This document shows, piece after piece, positions 14,825-21,915 of a DNA stretch of 21,915 nucleotides. The position numbers were made by a program, and so were the translations under genes. Source of the stretch: Deltaproteobacteria bacterium (GTDB lineage Bacteria > Desulfobacterota > Syntrophia > Syntrophales > UBA5619); assembly GCA_023487865.1 (NCBI GenBank), contig JAMDBG010000126.1, positions 1-21,915 on the forward strand, written 5' to 3'. Positions within the stretch are counted from its first letter, which is position 1; each line of letters begins with the position of its first letter. The notes below the pieces were generated by a model, which saw only the letters and a list, made by a program, of their open reading frames with translations, made no database searches and was not told the DNA's origin.

Positions 14825-17101
14825 CTAACGGTCCAGCTCTCTCCTCACTGCTGTCGCCACCATTTCAACCGTGTAGGGTTTTTTCAGGTAAGCCCCCGCA
14901 CCCAACCGCTGCGCCTCTTTGACACGGTCGGTTTCCGAATAACCGCTGGCGATGATGGCCCTCTGACCCGGACGGAGTTCGAGGATTTTTCGGTAGGTGT
15001 CCAGGCCATCCATCCCCGGTTCCATGATCATGTCCAGCAGCACGAGAGCGAAAGAACGATCACGGAGGGCGGCCACGGCGCGTTCGCCGCTGGAGACGAC
15101 GGTCGCCTCATACCCCAGGTAAGTGAGCATTCTTTTGGCGAGCTCCCGCTGTTCGGCGATGTCGTCCACGATCAGGACCGCCTCCCCTTTGCCGCGGATG
15201 CTTTGCAGATCGATGGGCGAATCGGAGATGAACGCCTCTCTGTCAGTCGCCGGAAGGTAGATGGTGAAACGGGATCCCTTGCCGATGGCGCTTTCCAGGT
15301 TGATGTACCCGTTGTGATCCTTCACGGCCCCCCAGACCACGGCCATCCCCAGGCCGGTGCCGCTCCGCCCCATCACTTTTTTTGTGTAGAACGGTTCGAA
15401 AATCTTTTCCTTGTCCTCTGCCTCGATGCCGATCCCGGTATCCGCGATGGTCAGTACGACATAGTCCCCCTCCCGGATCTCATCATACCCTGCGATGGGA
15501 CGATCGACGTAGACGTTTTCTGTTCGAATCGAGATAAGGCCTCCTTCCGGCATGGCCTCGGCGGCGTTGATCACGAGATTCATGACGGTTTTAGCCAGAT
15601 GGACCGGAGAGCCGGATATATTCATCAGGCCGGGGCTCAACCGGGTCTCGATCTCGGCATGAGGATAATAGGCCTTCAGTTTATCGAACTCGGGGCTCTT
15701 CAGGTATTCTTCGATGACGCGGTTCATGTTGACGATCTTGTTGCTGGCGACTCCCCGCCGGGCCAGGGTCAGGAGATCCTGAACAACCGCCGCCGCCTTC
15801 AGTCCGCTCTCTTTTATCGTCTCAACCGGTTCCCTGATGGCTCTGTCGCCGGGCGGCAGCTGCATCAGCAGGAGATCGGGATAGCCGACGATGCCGGAGA
15901 GGATGTTGTTGAGATCGTGGGCGACGCCCCCCGCCAGGGTTCCCAAAGCCTCCATCTTCTCCGCACGTTTGATCCGGGCCTCCAACTGTCTTTGCGCCTC
16001 TTCGGTCCTTTTGAGTTCGGTGATGTCGCGGACCGTAGTCAGAATGGAAACCTCGCCGCCGACAATGATCTGAAAGGAATATACCTCCACGTCCAGAAAC
16101 GAACCGTCATAACGCAGGTCTCTGAGCCGGTAAAACCGTTCCGCGACAGCGGGCCAGGCTCTCCGCTTAGCCGCCAGGATGCCCCTATCCTCCGGATGGA
16201 CGACGTTGATCACATCCATGCCGATGACGTCGTCTTTATGCGTGTAACCGTGAATTTTCAACCAGGCCGGATTGACATCGACGATTTTTCCGCCTGTGGT
16301 CAGACTCATGCCATCCAGCGAATCTTCAAACAGCGTCCGATACTTCTGCTCGGACCGAATGAGCCGGTCGATGAGCTGGTCCCGTTCGTGAACCGTTGTT
16401 TCGTATTCTTCGATAAGGTCCCGCACCATCCAGCGGATGAAGGTGTTGGTCAATCCCCTGAGCAACCGCCGGTGCCAGGTCGCCGGATCCCAGGTCAGCC
16501 TGAAGACGCAATGCTTGTCTCCATCCACGATGCAGTGCGTCTCGTTGGCCTCTACGTTCTTTACCCCGGTCAGGCGGGCGATCTCGGTGTAGATGCCGAG
16601 GTTCCAGTGGCATACGTTCTTTGTCACCCGGAAACCCGGCCGATACTTCAGCTCAAAGCTCATGGAGCCGTCCGAAGCATCGATCAGTTTGACATCTTTG
16701 GTCTTATTGAAACGGGCGTTTATCCTCGCCGCCTGCCTCGCCGTGGCCTCGGGCCCCAGGAGTCTGGCGGCGAAGAGCAGGCATTTGGAGAGGCTTTCGC
16801 GGACGGCGCCGATGCCCACTTCGATCAGCGGATTCGGAGTGGAGACCACCTTGTAGACGTTTTCAAACAGGGCAAGGGAGAATTCGTTGGATACCCAGTA
16901 GGCGGGATCGGTCAGCTGGGATTCCCGAACCGGATGGATGACCGAAGGGTCGAGCTTGTCACGAATGAGAAAGCGAGGATTGTCCGTCAGCCCCGCCAGG
17001 AGGTCCCGGACCCCCTGCTCCCCATAGTGATTCCGGATGTAGGCGATCATGCCCTTGAAATTCTGACAGCAGATGTCCCTGTCCATGACTGAATTGTTCA
17101 T
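14825..17101 (-). CDS. Hybrid sensor histidine kinase (V4R-like sensor - PAS - HK - receiver)
   Basis: Signal-transduction kinase of 758 residues, no membrane helix, so probably cytoplasmic. Residues 1-205 form an N-terminal domain ending in HCIVDGDKHCVF, like the paired-cysteine end of V4R (4-vinyl-reductase-like) small-molecule domains. A PAS domain follows (about 245-365, ending TTVRDITELKR). The HisKA helix has the phospho-His in GGVAHDLNN (His395). The ATPase domain has the N box NLVINAAEAMPEGG (Asn508), DTGIGI and GTGLG. A C-terminal receiver (about 640-758) has the acidic pair VDD (646-647), acceptor Asp690 in LVLLDMIMEPGMDG, and KKP. ATG at 17101 has GAGG 5 nt upstream; an in-frame ATG at 17263 would add 54 residues but its ribosome site abuts it. 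No output regulator is adjacent, so it acts through an unlinked partner. Confidence 0.93.
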   Translation of the reverse strand: MNNSVMDRDICCQNFKGMIAYIRNHYGEQGVRDLLAGLTDNPRFLIRDKLDPSVIHPVRESQLTDPAYWVSNEFSLALFENVYKVVSTPNPLIEVGIGAVRESLSKCLLFAARLLGPEATARQAARINARFNKTKDVKLIDASDGSMSFELKYRPGFRVTKNVCHWNLGIYTEIARLTGVKNVEANETHCIVDGDKHCVFRLTWDPATWHRRLLRGLTNTFIRWMVRDLIEEYETTVHERDQLIDRLIRSEQKYRTLFEDSLDGMSLTTGGKIVDVNPAWLKIHGYTHKDDVIGMDVINVVHPEDRGILAAKRRAWPAVAERFYRLRDLRYDGSFLDVEVYSFQIIVGGEVSILTTVRDITELKRTEEAQRQLEARIKRAEKMEALGTLAGGVAHDLNNILSGIVGYPDLLLMQLPPGDRAIREPVETIKESGLKAAAVVQDLLTLARRGVASNKIVNMNRVIEEYLKSPEFDKLKAYYPHAEIETRLSPGLMNISGSPVHLAKTVMNLVINAAEAMPEGGLISIRTENVYVDRPIAGYDEIREGDYVVLTIADTGIGIEAEDKEKIFEPFYTKKVMGRSGTGLGMAVVWGAVKDHNGYINLESAIGKGSRFTIYLPATDREAFISDSPIDLQSIRGKGEAVLIVDDIAEQRELAKRMLTYLGYEATVVSSGERAVAALRDRSFALVLLDMIMEPGMDGLDTYRKILELRPGQRAIIASGYSETDRVKEAQRLGAGAYLKKPYTVEMVATAVRRELDR

Positions 17102-17645
17102 GAACGCCTCTTCGAACGGGATTGACAACGGATTCACGGTGAACCCGAACCACGCCGCGGCTTCACGGGTCACCAGGCGGAGCGCTTCTCCCCTCGGTGC
17201 GGCCTGCCGATGGCGAACCGTCAGGGGTGCATCCTCACCCTCATCCTCCGCAACCTGCGGCATCTCCTGTATGGCCGGGCAGGCAGTGAGGATGTGCTTG
17301 AATGTGCGGGAAGGATACGAAGAAAGGACTTTTAAGTCAACAAGATTATCCCGCGTGTCAAGCCAATGCAGACAAATCCTGTTTGGTCAATCCGCCCTGC
17401 CCCTCACTCCGGGACAACCTGCATAAAAAACCCCCGGCAGGAGCTTTTCTGCCGGGGGCTACGGGATCCGCCTATGCCGTTTTGTTCTGCGCGGGAATCG
17501 CATCTCCATACACTCGGCCTTTCCGGGTGATCTTCACCACCAAGGCCCTGCGGTTTTTATGTGTTGGATTCCCCTTTCAGGAACGATGAACGCACATCGC
17601 AGATCGTCCTTTTGATCCTTATATCGGCAATTCCGTCAGCAGACT
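17102..17645. other. Intergenic region with kinase leader, terminator and a structured stretch
   Basis: About 540 bp between the kinase start and the GH13 stop. From 17102 to about 17390 the kinase frame stays open on the minus strand with coding-like codon use near the gene, but its only ATG (17263) is poorly placed; the kinase promoter must lie here and was not identified with confidence. A 12-bp palindrome GACTTTTAAGTC sits at 17327-17338. A terminator is at 17425-17458. The part between it and the GH13 stop contains a minus-strand hairpin (GGCCTT pairing with AAGGCC, and GGTG with CACC, around 17528-17559) and a short startless open frame. Confidence 0.5.
17425..17458 (-). terminator. Rho-independent terminator for the GH13 gene
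   Basis: Perfect 10-bp stem CCCCCGGCAG / CTGCCGGGGG (17431-17440 with 17449-17458), an 8-nt loop, and six T's directly after the stem on the minus strand (17430-17425). It lies about 190 nt after the GH13 stop, leaving a long 3' untranslated stretch or a separate small transcript ahead of it. Confidence 0.9.
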
Positions 17646-18812
17646 TTAATCGAATCGTTCCTTCTTCTGCCGGATCAGCTCCCGGTAAAACGCAAAGAGC
17701 TCTTTGTCCTGACCGTTCCAGTGCATTGGCTGTCTGGCTTGGAGGTCTGAATGCGGCCTACCGACAGCGACGGGATATTCGTGTGTCATGCCGGCCTCCG
17801 TGCCGTAATAGATGATGGCCGGCTGGTCCAGGGAGAATTGGAGGCGTGCGGCGGCCTTCAATCTCTCCCGGTCGTTGCGGCACTCATACAGAATACGGTT
17901 CATGTCGTGGTTATCGAGAAAGGTGGGAAGAAAATAGCCCTTCGGGTACGTTGCCAGACGCCGCCGGAGGATGTCGACAAGCGCGGGACCCTCTCCCGTT
18001 CCGTGTGTGATATGGGTGCGAACCAGGTCCCGGAATCGAAAATCCAGAACGCCGTCGAGCTCGCCGCAGTATTCTCTCTGAATCCCCTCCTGGGAGACGC
18101 CGAAAATCCAGCGAAGGTATTTATTCCGGATCTGCAGGGTCTTGAGATGACGTCGGTCGATCCCTTCCAGCCAGGCCTCTCCGATCAGGACAGTGGCAGG
18201 GTAATCCCGCTTTATTTCCCTTCGGAAGAACTTCCAGAAGTCATGGGAGGGACCGATGACATGGTCCAGCCGGAAACCATCGAGTCCGAGGGACAGCCAG
18301 TGCTTTGCCGCTCTGACGACGTGGTCCCGTGCTTCCGGACAGTTCAGATTCAGTTTCGGCAGTTCCTTTACATCGAGAAAGCACAGATAGTCGTCCGGCC
18401 ACCTGGCGAAGGAAAACCAGGAGAAATACCTGCTCCGTCTGTCCCGTATCGCCTCCTGGAAAAAAGGGTGGCTCCGGCCACAGTGATTCGGCACGAAGTC
18501 GGCGATGATCCGAATACCCGCTGTGTGCCCGCCGTCGATGAGCCGCCGCAGGTCGTCCCGCGTTCCAAACCGGGGCTCGACCTCAAAATAATCGGTCACG
18601 TGATAGCCGTGGTAGGCGCTGGTCTTGCAGAAGGGAGAGAGCCAGAGGGTGTCGATGCCCAGTTCCTCCAGGTAGGGGAGTTTTCCCGTGATGGCGCGAA
18701 GCGTTCCGCCCAGAAACTCAGGGCAAAGCGGTTCTGTGGATGTGAGACCGGCGAACCGGTCGATCAACACGTGATAGACGATCGCGTTCTGAAACCAGTC
18801 GGTCGACGTCAT
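17646..18812 (-). CDS. GH13 alpha-amylase-family glycosyl hydrolase, short form
   Basis: Enzyme acting on alpha-glucosidic bonds (hydrolysis or transfer on maltodextrin-like or alpha-1,1/1,6-linked substrates), 388 residues, no signal peptide, so cytoplasmic. The TIM-barrel motifs are complete: DFVPNH (105-110), GFRLDH with nucleophile Asp183, GEAW with acid/base Glu212, and FLDNHD with stabiliser Asp303. The protein stops at ELFAFYRELIRQ, the last barrel helix, so the C-terminal beta-sandwich of most GH13 enzymes is absent. ATG at 18812 has only a weak AGAAAG ribosome site. It has its own promoter (18857-18885) and a terminator downstream, so it is a single-gene unit. It resembles maltogenic or sucrose-phosphorylase-like enzymes in size; specificity cannot be read. 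Confidence 0.9.
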   Translation of the reverse strand: MTSTDWFQNAIVYHVLIDRFAGLTSTEPLCPEFLGGTLRAITGKLPYLEELGIDTLWLSPFCKTSAYHGYHVTDYFEVEPRFGTRDDLRRLIDGGHTAGIRIIADFVPNHCGRSHPFFQEAIRDRRSRYFSWFSFARWPDDYLCFLDVKELPKLNLNCPEARDHVVRAAKHWLSLGLDGFRLDHVIGPSHDFWKFFRREIKRDYPATVLIGEAWLEGIDRRHLKTLQIRNKYLRWIFGVSQEGIQREYCGELDGVLDFRFRDLVRTHITHGTGEGPALVDILRRRLATYPKGYFLPTFLDNHDMNRILYECRNDRERLKAAARLQFSLDQPAIIYYGTEAGMTHEYPVAVGRPHSDLQARQPMHWNGQDKELFAFYRELIRQKKERFD

Positions 18813-18856
18813 GGGTGATCACTTTCTTATCAGACGCTTTTGGCCTCTATGGAGAC

Positions 18857-18885
18857 AGTATAGGGAATGGTGAAACGCCCGTCAA
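18857..18885 (-). promoter_or_regulatory. Near-consensus sigma70 promoter for the GH13 gene
   Basis: Minus strand: TTGACG (18885-18880), a 17-nt spacer and TATACT (18862-18857), 5/6 in each box. Transcription would start about 38 nt before the GH13 ATG. It lies in the gap after the radical SAM gene and shows that GH13 need not depend on read-through from it. Confidence 0.75.
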
Positions 18886-18959
18886 GAACATGCGTCCCGT
18901 TGTTTGACCCGCCGCCGACAGGGACTGGCGAGAGGATTTCCCTGAAGGGAATTCGCCGT

Positions 18960-20309
18960 TCAGCGCAGGAGAAGCTCCCAGAGGGGGCCTGGATGACCGT
19001 GGGCATGCAAGCGGGAAACGACCCGCTCGGCTTTCTCGCCGCCGTCGCCATAGACCCAGTTCATCCTGCCCCGCGCCCGCCTTTGTATCTGAGCGATGAT
19101 CTCCTCTGTTCCTATTCCCTTGGAACGGTAGAATACGGGCGTCAGCAGGTTCTGATCCGGCATGATCTGTCCCTCTTTTCGGGCCAGGGTATACAACCGG
19201 GTGTGGGGGAAAATCCGGATACCGCAAAAGATGAAGAACGCGGCTTTCTCCATTTTTTCCATATGGTCCAATGTTTCTTCCAGGGTCTGTGCATCTTCTC
19301 CTGGCCCCCCCAGGAGGAGGTAGTGGGCGATATGCACCCCCGCCTGGTGGGCGCTTTCCTGGGCCGCAACGAGATCTTTCCTATCAAACGGCTTGCCGTA
19401 CTTTTTCAACTGGTTGTCGCACAAGGTCTCCGTCCCGAATTCGACGTGGGTCAATCCGGCCTCGGCCAGAGCTCTGTAGTAGCCCTCCGGGGGGCAGGTG
19501 GGAGCGAAAAAGGCCCCCCACGGGATGGTCAGACCCTGGCGGCGAAAGGCCCTGGCAACAGCCAGACTGTGGATGTAATCGGCATTGAACGCGGAATCGG
19601 TGATAAAGAGATACCGGGCGCCCATCTCCTGCAGCTCTCGGGCCTCCTTGGCGACCTCATCCGGGGGGTTCAGGCGCAGCTGGTGGCCTTCGATATGGGG
19701 ATAGGTACAGTAAATACAGCCGAAGGGGCATCCCCGTTTCGTCTGGAGATTCAGCATGCCCCCCCGTTCGAGATAGAAGCGGAGCCGGGCATCGGTTGGC
19801 CGTAACTCCCGCTTGACACTCCCCGGCCAGGGAACGGGAACCCGGACACTCCCCCCCTTGCACACGATCCCGGGCAGATCGACGGCGGCATTTCCCGTCT
19901 CCAAGGCATCGAGGAGCGGACCCAGGTATTCTCCTTCCCCGACGACGCCGAAATCGGCATCCAGCAGGGCCATCAATTCGCCGGGGAAAATGGAAAAACC
20001 GCTGCCCCCGAGAACAACACGGGCCTTCGTGCAACCCCTGATGACACGGATGATCCGCTCATATCCCTGGACAAAACTTTTCGTGGCGACGGTATCCACA
20101 TTATCGATATTCCGGACCGACAGGCCGATTACATCCGGACCATACTCCCTGACGGCCGCCTCCAGACCATCCAGCCCCCCGACCACGTTCATATCCAGAA
20201 TGGCGACTTCATGCCGGGGCTTCATTATCCCCGCAATATAATCGAGCCCCAGGGGATAGACCGGATAGGGGGACTGGGTGGTGTTGGCGGAGAGGAGCAG
20301 CAGTTTCAT
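18960..20309 (-). CDS. B12-binding domain/radical SAM protein (lipid-biosynthesis-type)
   Basis: Predicted cytoplasmic radical SAM enzyme of 449 residues. Residues 1-140 form a Rossmann-like cobalamin-binding fold (MKLLLLSANTT, YPLGLDYIAG, PDVIGLSVRN, VVLGGSGFSIFP, GVVGEGEY); the classical DxHxxG cobalamin ligand motif is not seen, as in many radical SAM relatives. The iron-sulfur site is RGCPFGCIYC (Cys194, Cys198, Cys201), followed by the SAM-barrel elements FITDSAFN and VEFGTETLCD. The PYPVYPLGLDY opening recalls proteins named lipid biosynthesis B12-binding/radical SAM protein; that is recall, not a search result. The reaction (methylation, cyclisation or other) is unknown. ATG at 20309 has GGGGA 7 nt upstream and overlaps the stop of a short leader ORF. 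Confidence 0.88.
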   Translation of the reverse strand: MKLLLLSANTTQSPYPVYPLGLDYIAGIMKPRHEVAILDMNVVGGLDGLEAAVREYGPDVIGLSVRNIDNVDTVATKSFVQGYERIIRVIRGCTKARVVLGGSGFSIFPGELMALLDADFGVVGEGEYLGPLLDALETGNAAVDLPGIVCKGGSVRVPVPWPGSVKRELRPTDARLRFYLERGGMLNLQTKRGCPFGCIYCTYPHIEGHQLRLNPPDEVAKEARELQEMGARYLFITDSAFNADYIHSLAVARAFRRQGLTIPWGAFFAPTCPPEGYYRALAEAGLTHVEFGTETLCDNQLKKYGKPFDRKDLVAAQESAHQAGVHIAHYLLLGGPGEDAQTLEETLDHMEKMEKAAFFIFCGIRIFPHTRLYTLARKEGQIMPDQNLLTPVFYRSKGIGTEEIIAQIQRRARGRMNWVYGDGGEKAERVVSRLHAHGHPGPLWELLLR

Positions 20310-20350
20310 CGCATATCCCCAATACCCATGAACCGTTCACCAAAACCCAT
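20306..20350 (-). CDS. Fourteen-residue leader ORF coupled to the radical SAM gene
   Basis: Minus-strand ATG at 20350 has AGGAG 8 nt upstream (20363-20359), a far better ribosome site than that of the next gene. It encodes MGFGERFMGIGDMR and stops at TGA (20308-20306), which overlaps the radical SAM ATG as ATGA. Ribosomes loaded here would deliver to the enzyme start. It may be a genuine leader peptide, a coupling device, or the stub of a lost upstream gene. The peptide shows no run of one amino acid, so classical attenuation is not indicated. Confidence 0.5.
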   Translation of the reverse strand: MGFGERFMGIGDMR

Positions 20351-20593
20351 CAGCAGGTCTCCTTTTTAATTCAAGGCGGATTCTTGCCGGCCGGCAGGCA
20401 CCGAAACGACGACATTCATCCGGAGTCATGCAGAAGTGATGCTTCGCACCAACCGCGGTTATATGGTCTCACAAATCCATCACCTTTCCTGTTACTCGCC
20501 CTCATTCCGGCGCCGCTTCACGCACATCAATGACGCTGATGTATATCCCAAAAGGAATTGCAGGGCAACGAAATTCAGACACCCATTATTTGA
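20351..20593. other. Divergent intergenic region before the TRAP genes
   Basis: Separates the radical SAM unit (minus) from the TRAP unit (plus). It contains the leader ORF's ribosome site and a 12-bp palindrome TGCCGGCCGGCA (20385-20396). No well-spaced minus-strand promoter stands out, though one must exist for the radical SAM gene. No gene or known RNA element was recognised. Confidence 0.5.
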
Positions 20594-20622
20594 TTGACAT
20601 CCAAGGTTATTTTGCTTATACC
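20594..20622 (+). promoter_or_regulatory. Near-consensus sigma70 promoter for the TRAP operon
   Basis: TTGACA (20594-20599), a 17-nt spacer and TATACC (20617-20622). Perfect -35, ideal spacing and a 4/6 -10. Transcription would start near 20629, giving a leader of about 77 nt before the DctQ ATG. Confidence 0.7.
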
Positions 20623-20705
20623 CCTCTGCCAAATGACGACAAGCAGGGTCCGGCTACCGGAAGTGACATGACAAGACGGGATGCCGCGCCTCAGATGGAG
20701 ATTGT

Positions 20706-21290
20706 ATGAAATTTCTGCTCAAACTCTCCGGCCTGATCGACGCGATGAGTGAGCGCATCGGTCAGGCCATCATGTGGCTGATCCTGGCGACGGTCCTCCT
20801 AAGCGCCGGCAACGCCATCGTGCGCAAGGCCTTTCATGCAGGCTCCAACGCCTTCACCGATATGCAGTGGTATCTGTACTCCGGTGTGTTCCTGCTCGGA
20901 GCCGGTTACGCCTTCCTGAAGAACGTCCATGTGCGCATCGACTTTGTGTCAGGCCGGCTGTCGGCGCGGGGCCGGTCATGGATCGACATCGTCGGCATCC
21001 TTGTTTTCCTGGCGCCCCTCTGCTGGATCCTGATCCAGATGTCCTGGCCGCTTTTTGTCAAGGCCTGGCAGAGCGGCGAGATGTCGCAAAACGCGGGGGG
21101 ACTCATCCGCTGGCCGGTGTATCTTCTGTTGCCGGTCGGTATTGCCCTGCTATTGCTGCAAAGCGCATCCGAGTTGATCAAACGCATTGCCTTCCTGCGC
21201 GGCCTGATCCCCGATCCGCTCGCCCACGGCGAGGTGGAAGACAATTCCCCCGCTGCAACGACGGCCGATAATCCGCCGGAGGGGTGCTGA
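20706..21290 (+). CDS. dctQ: TRAP transporter small permease subunit, DctQ-type
   Basis: Small integral-membrane subunit of a tripartite ATP-independent periplasmic transporter, 194 residues, with four hydrophobic segments (about 20-37, 58-72, 92-112 and 136-153). Family marks are the N-terminal amphipathic stretch (KLSGLIDAMSERIG), AGNAIVRKAF, and FLKNVHVRIDFVSGRLS. It pairs with DctM in the inner membrane and works with a periplasmic binding protein. ATG at 20706 is preceded by GGAG at 5 nt. Its TGA abuts the DctM ATG directly (21288-21293), so the two are co-translated. The long variant with a polar C-tail resembles DctQ of the mannitol/chloroaromatic group; the substrate is not readable. 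Confidence 0.92.
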   Translation: MKFLLKLSGLIDAMSERIGQAIMWLILATVLLSAGNAIVRKAFHAGSNAFTDMQWYLYSGVFLLGAGYAFLKNVHVRIDFVSGRLSARGRSWIDIVGILVFLAPLCWILIQMSWPLFVKAWQSGEMSQNAGGLIRWPVYLLLPVGIALLLLQSASELIKRIAFLRGLIPDPLAHGEVEDNSPAATTADNPPEGC

Positions 21291-21915
21291 ATGGAATTCA
21301 TCGCCCACAACTTTGTGCCGCTGCTCTTTACCGGCCTGCTGCTGTTCCTGCTCACCGGCTTTCCGGTCGCCTTCTCTCTGGCGGCCACGGGTCTCACCTT
21401 CGGTCTGATCGGCATGGAAGCAGGGCTGTTCCCTTCGACACTCTTTCAGGCCCTGCCGCTCCGAATCTTCGGCATCATGCAGAACGAAACGCTGCTGGCC
21501 GTTCCCTTCTTCACCTTTATGGGGATCGTTCTCGAGCGCAGCGGCATGGCCGAGGATCTGCTGGAAACCGTCGGTCAGATGTTCGGCCCCCTACGCGGCG
21601 GTCTCGCCCTGGCGACGATTTTCGTCGGCGCTCTCCTGGCGGCCACCACCGGCGTGATCGCTGCGGCGGTGATCTCGATGGGGCTGATCTCCCTGCCCAT
21701 CATGCTGCGCTACGGCTACAACCGGACCATCGCCACCGGCGTCATCACCGCCTCCGGGACCCTGGCCCAAATCATCCCCCCGTCGCTGGTGCTGATCGTC
21801 ATGGCCGACCAACTGGGCCGCTCCGTGGGCGACATGTATGCCGGGGCGATTGTGCCCGGCCTGCTGCTGGTAGGCCTGCGCTCGCTGTTCATCATCACCC
21901 TGGCCATCATCCGGC
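21291..21915 (+). CDS. dctM: TRAP transporter large permease subunit, DctM-type (3' end off the window)
   Basis: Main transport subunit of the TRAP system; 208 residues are readable of a usual 430 or so. It begins with a hydrophobic helix (FVPLLFTGLLLFLLTGFPVA), then FFTFMGIVLERSG and the family hallmarks TTGVIAAAVISMGLISLP and ITASGTLAQIIPPS, known for DctM. ATG at 21291 follows the DctQ stop with no gap; GGAGG lies upstream inside dctQ. The solute-binding gene dctP is not upstream of dctQ, so it is beyond the right edge or elsewhere. Confidence 0.93.
   Translation, partial: MEFIAHNFVPLLFTGLLLFLLTGFPVAFSLAATGLTFGLIGMEAGLFPSTLFQALPLRIFGIMQNETLLAVPFFTFMGIVLERSGMAEDLLETVGQMFGPLRGGLALATIFVGALLAATTGVIAAAVISMGLISLPIMLRYGYNRTIATGVITASGTLAQIIPPSLVLIVMADQLGRSVGDMYAGAIVPGLLLVGLRSLFIITLAIIR

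Noticed and set aside
17459..17645. 6S RNA or another named small RNA
   Set aside because: The length would fit, but no closing stem with a central bubble could be drawn; only local hairpins are visible.
1..21915. CRISPR arrays, insertion sequences, phage attachment sites, tRNA genes
   Set aside because: No regularly spaced repeats, transposase or integrase coding, terminal inverted repeats, or tRNA-like cloverleaf were seen.

Overview
The window is a GC-rich bacterial chromosome segment (roughly 60% G+C by eye) with a Gram-negative gene content: two TolC-type outer-membrane factors, an RND pump, a UB2H-containing class A penicillin-binding protein and lipoproteins. A hybrid PAS histidine kinase, a B12-binding/radical SAM protein, a PG0541-type pump-associated protein and a TRAP transporter together suggest a Desulfobacterota (deltaproteobacterial, perhaps syntrophic) host. 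That assignment is inference; no rRNA or marker gene is present.

Left to right: (1) 1-2292, minus, a PBP1B-like peptidoglycan synthase running off the left edge. (2) 2500-3693, minus, a DUF4382-type lipoprotein followed by a strong GC hairpin. (3) 4172-5437, plus, an MFS permease behind a near-perfect sigma70 promoter. (4) 13712 down to 5605, minus, an efflux operon in the order tetR - OMF1 - OMF2 - membrane fusion protein - RND pump - PG0541/PII-like small protein. A palindromic operator lies just upstream of tetR. (5) 14035-14778, plus, an RNase Z-like metallo-beta-lactamase-fold hydrolase, convergent with (6) 17101-14825, minus, a hybrid sensor kinase. (7) 18812-17646, minus, a short GH13 alpha-amylase-family enzyme with its own promoter and terminator. 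(8) 20350-18960, minus, a B12/radical SAM protein preceded by a coupled 14-codon leader ORF. (9) 20706-21915, plus, TRAP transporter DctQ and DctM subunits, cut by the right edge.

The efflux operon is the dominant unit. The TetR repressor probably binds the operator at 13742-13762 and controls the whole set. The pump, fusion protein and small PII-like protein are tied together by gene overlaps (14 bp and 4 bp), which argues for fixed stoichiometry and for a regulatory role of the small protein at the pump. Two outer-membrane factors serve one pump, and the second has a one-base frameshift that removes its normal C-terminus.

No mobile element, CRISPR array, tRNA or rRNA was seen. The observations most worth following are the duplicated and frameshifted outer-membrane factor, the pump-coupled PII-like protein, the leader ORF on the radical SAM gene, and the GH13 enzyme that ends before its C-terminal domain.
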